A DNA stretch of 15,411 nt from CAZQWJ01 sp964597265 (GTDB taxonomy: Bacteria > Patescibacteriota > 4484-211 > JAGQKX01). Each line of letters begins with the position of its first letter. Position 1 is the first letter of the stretch. Under the pieces are notes generated by a model. It was not told the DNA's origin. It saw only the letters and a list, made by a program, of their open reading frames with translations, and searched no databases. The stretch covers positions 1 through 15,411 of the forward strand of contig CAZQWJ010000025.1 of assembly GCA_964597265.1 (NCBI GenBank), written 5' to 3'. Both the position numbers and the translations under genes were made by a program. Of this stretch, positions 13,837 through 15,411 are shown one piece after another.

Positions 13837-15411
13837 TTATTTTCCCATCATCTTCAACTTATCTTCTTTGCGGATCTCTGCGGATAGCCGCTCAAGCCCT
13901 GGATCTGCCAAGTCCACAAATCTCATGGCCTCGCCCAATATCGGATGCACTTCTTTGATAAGCCGCCACATTTCCTGTGCTACCAATCGATAATTGGGGT
14001 GCCCCTGCGATGAACTCCGCAACTCGCAGAGATGAAACGCTTCGCGTAAGTTCATTTTTACACGCCAACGGCCCAGATGTCCATGCCCGACCAAGTACTG
14101 CGCCTGCTGAGGAAAATCTTGTTCTATACGTTCGTATGCCTCGGCAGCCTGATCCATTGCTCCACGATACTGGCCATCAAACCCCGCCTCAACAACCTCG
14201 GTCGGCACCTGATATCCATGATGCGTGGTGAACTGCTGACGATAGCGCGACAGCATCCGGTGACGCTGCAAGTCTTTGTACACACCCAGATCAGCATGAA
14301 TCTCAAACGAGTAGTACACTTCTTCAAACGCTACACCTACCTTATGCCATCGCCCTTGCCGGTGTTTGACATACGTCTGAATCAAAGCTGCTTTGTCCTG
14401 ATCCGATAGTCCTCGCGCCAGATCCCAGGCAGGCTCAAATCCAACCTCGCTATCAATAAACAAGATACTTGCTACAATTTTATCCACGGCATCAGTGTCA
14501 TAATCAAGGAGCTTCACATATGGCGTGTCCACAAACTCTGATTCAGTAACGATCGCCTGTACTGCGGTCGAAACATCCACCCGCGTTGCAGTGAGATACT
14601 CATGGTAGAGTGCACCTTTCTCTGTCTCGATACGCTCAAGGAAATTAAAGATTACCTGCTTCAACTCTGTAAGCAGCGTGTCAGCCAACTCCTGCACCTC
14701 AGGGAGTTGCTCCGCCCGCATTCGCGTAAGCAAATATTCCCATGCACGCCCGTTTCCCATCACACCCATGTTGGTCAGTGTCCCCATGGGCAAAAGCCCA
14801 CGCAAGGTATCGCAGGCTTTGGCACGGACTGAGGAGTTGTAGGCCACATCAGACACCTCATCGGGCTTGAGATATTTTTGACGAAAATGCTCCATCATCG
14901 GATCAATAAGGCTTGAATATGTCGAAAACATCCCATCCATCGCTGATGTGTACAAAGATGCATGCGGCGATGCCTGCACCTGCTTATCCCGATAGTACAA
15001 ATACTGACCATCAACCTTCTCGTCAAACCGAACATAGCGGGTTGATTTTTCCAAGGGTGAGAGTCCGATACGACGGTCCTCGATTGCTTTGGTCGCCACA
15101 ATGCTGATATTCTCTATCCCCACATGCACCTCGCCAAGCTCGGCGATAGAGTCATCTCCATACATTGCCAACCATTTGCTATAAAACTTTTGGGCTTTGT
15201 CCGTGTTCAATAGCTCCTCCAACAAAGAAACCTGCTGCGCAGATTCACTCACCTGATCCAAATTAAGATCTTCGCTATTCAAATAGTCATCAAGAAAAAG
15301 CCTACGCAATGGTTTGGTCGAGCGGCTGTAGCGAGAGAATAGTGCGCCCTTGAGCACGGGCGGCATGTTCTTAAGATAAAAAACAGGCTTATCGTGGTTG
15401 GAGAAAAACGA
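13837..15411 (-). CDS. thyX: Double-domain ThyX-like (FAD-dependent) thymidylate synthase, 5' end outside window
   Basis: Predicted to methylate dUMP using methylene-tetrahydrofolate and FAD. The frame is open to the right edge. The residues before the Met at 15366 (KPVFYLKNMPPVLKGALFSRYSR) read as continuous protein, so that Met is internal. Numbered from it, the N-terminal domain has YGDDSIAELGEVHVGIENIS (69-88) and DRRIGLSPLEKSTRY (97-111), a ThyX motif with Asp for the first Arg and one extra residue. It ends in an ACDTLRGLLPMGTLTN/NGRAWEYL region (184-212). A second ThyX domain follows, with LQRHRMLSRYRQQF (366-379) and NLREAFHLCELR...VAQEM (439-466). Each domain keeps only part of the RHRxxSxNExSxRY signature, so the halves may share one active site. 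Single-domain ThyX has about 220-250 residues. glyA downstream supplies its folate substrate. Confidence 0.85.
   Translation of the reverse strand, partial: SFFSNHDKPVFYLKNMPPVLKGALFSRYSRSTKPLRRLFLDDYLNSEDLNLDQVSESAQQVSLLEELLNTDKAQKFYSKWLAMYGDDSIAELGEVHVGIENISIVATKAIEDRRIGLSPLEKSTRYVRFDEKVDGQYLYYRDKQVQASPHASLYTSAMDGMFSTYSSLIDPMMEHFRQKYLKPDEVSDVAYNSSVRAKACDTLRGLLPMGTLTNMGVMGNGRAWEYLLTRMRAEQLPEVQELADTLLTELKQVIFNFLERIETEKGALYHEYLTATRVDVSTAVQAIVTESEFVDTPYVKLLDYDTDAVDKIVASILFIDSEVGFEPAWDLARGLSDQDKAALIQTYVKHRQGRWHKVGVAFEEVYYSFEIHADLGVYKDLQRHRMLSRYRQQFTTHHGYQVPTEVVEAGFDGQYRGAMDQAAEAYERIEQDFPQQAQYLVGHGHLGRWRVKMNLREAFHLCELRSSSQGHPNYRLVAQEMWRLIKEVHPILGEAMRFVDLADPGLERLSAEIRKEDKLKMMGK

Noticed and set aside
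13837..15366. Complete thyX gene starting at the Met at 15366
   Set aside because: The frame stays open to the right edge and the codons before that Met read as protein of the same family character (KPVFYLKN), so the real start is outside the window.

Overview
The window looks like a piece of a small, compact bacterial genome, most likely a Patescibacteria/CPR lineage. The grounds are the double-domain ThyX-like protein, very short gene spacing, many starts without a clear Shine-Dalgarno, and divergent versions of housekeeping enzymes. This assignment is inferred from gene character, not from a marker phylogeny. TGA acts as a stop (for example in the flippase/glycosyltransferase ATGA junction), so the standard bacterial code fits and the TGA-recoding CPR groups are unlikely.

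Layout. Positions 1-2504 (minus strand): a cell-surface polysaccharide block with a small membrane protein of unknown function, a Wzx-like flippase, and a family 2 glycosyltransferase that runs off the left edge. Positions 2636-4717 (plus): a two-gene unit with a long adenylate-kinase-like protein and a mannose-1-phosphate guanylyltransferase-like protein that has lost its catalytic signatures. Positions 4718-4834: a gap holding a 26-codon remnant of a DEAD-box RNA helicase on the minus strand. Positions 4835-5986 (plus): two tandem signal peptidase I paralogues in the same frame, separated by one TGA stop. Positions 5958-15411 (minus, read right to left): thyX-like (cut by the right edge), glyA, an unknown 188-residue gene, a regulatory leader, ileS, rodA, rplU, rpmA and a short parB-like gene that converges on and overlaps the second signal peptidase.

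How the genes fit together. GlyA makes methylene-tetrahydrofolate, the carbon donor for ThyX, so the right end is a thymidylate module. RodA, the flippase, the glycosyltransferase and the signal peptidases concern the envelope. ileS, rplU and rpmA are translation genes.

The most striking element is the 420-base leader before ileS. It has a good promoter (TTGACT-18-TAGAAT), a T-box core (GGGTGGTACC) whose antiterminator can be paired by hand, and a mutually exclusive intrinsic terminator just before the start codon. The leader also carries three copies of a TCCTGAGCYTGTCGAAGGA repeat, one of which supplies an antiterminator arm, and a perfect 20-bp inverted repeat. Other points of note are the degenerate ManC-like protein, the split-motif double ThyX, the helicase fossil, and recurrent TACAAT boxes 6-8 bases before start codons, which suggest leaderless mRNAs. 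I see no CRISPR array, tRNA, rRNA, transposase or complete mobile element.
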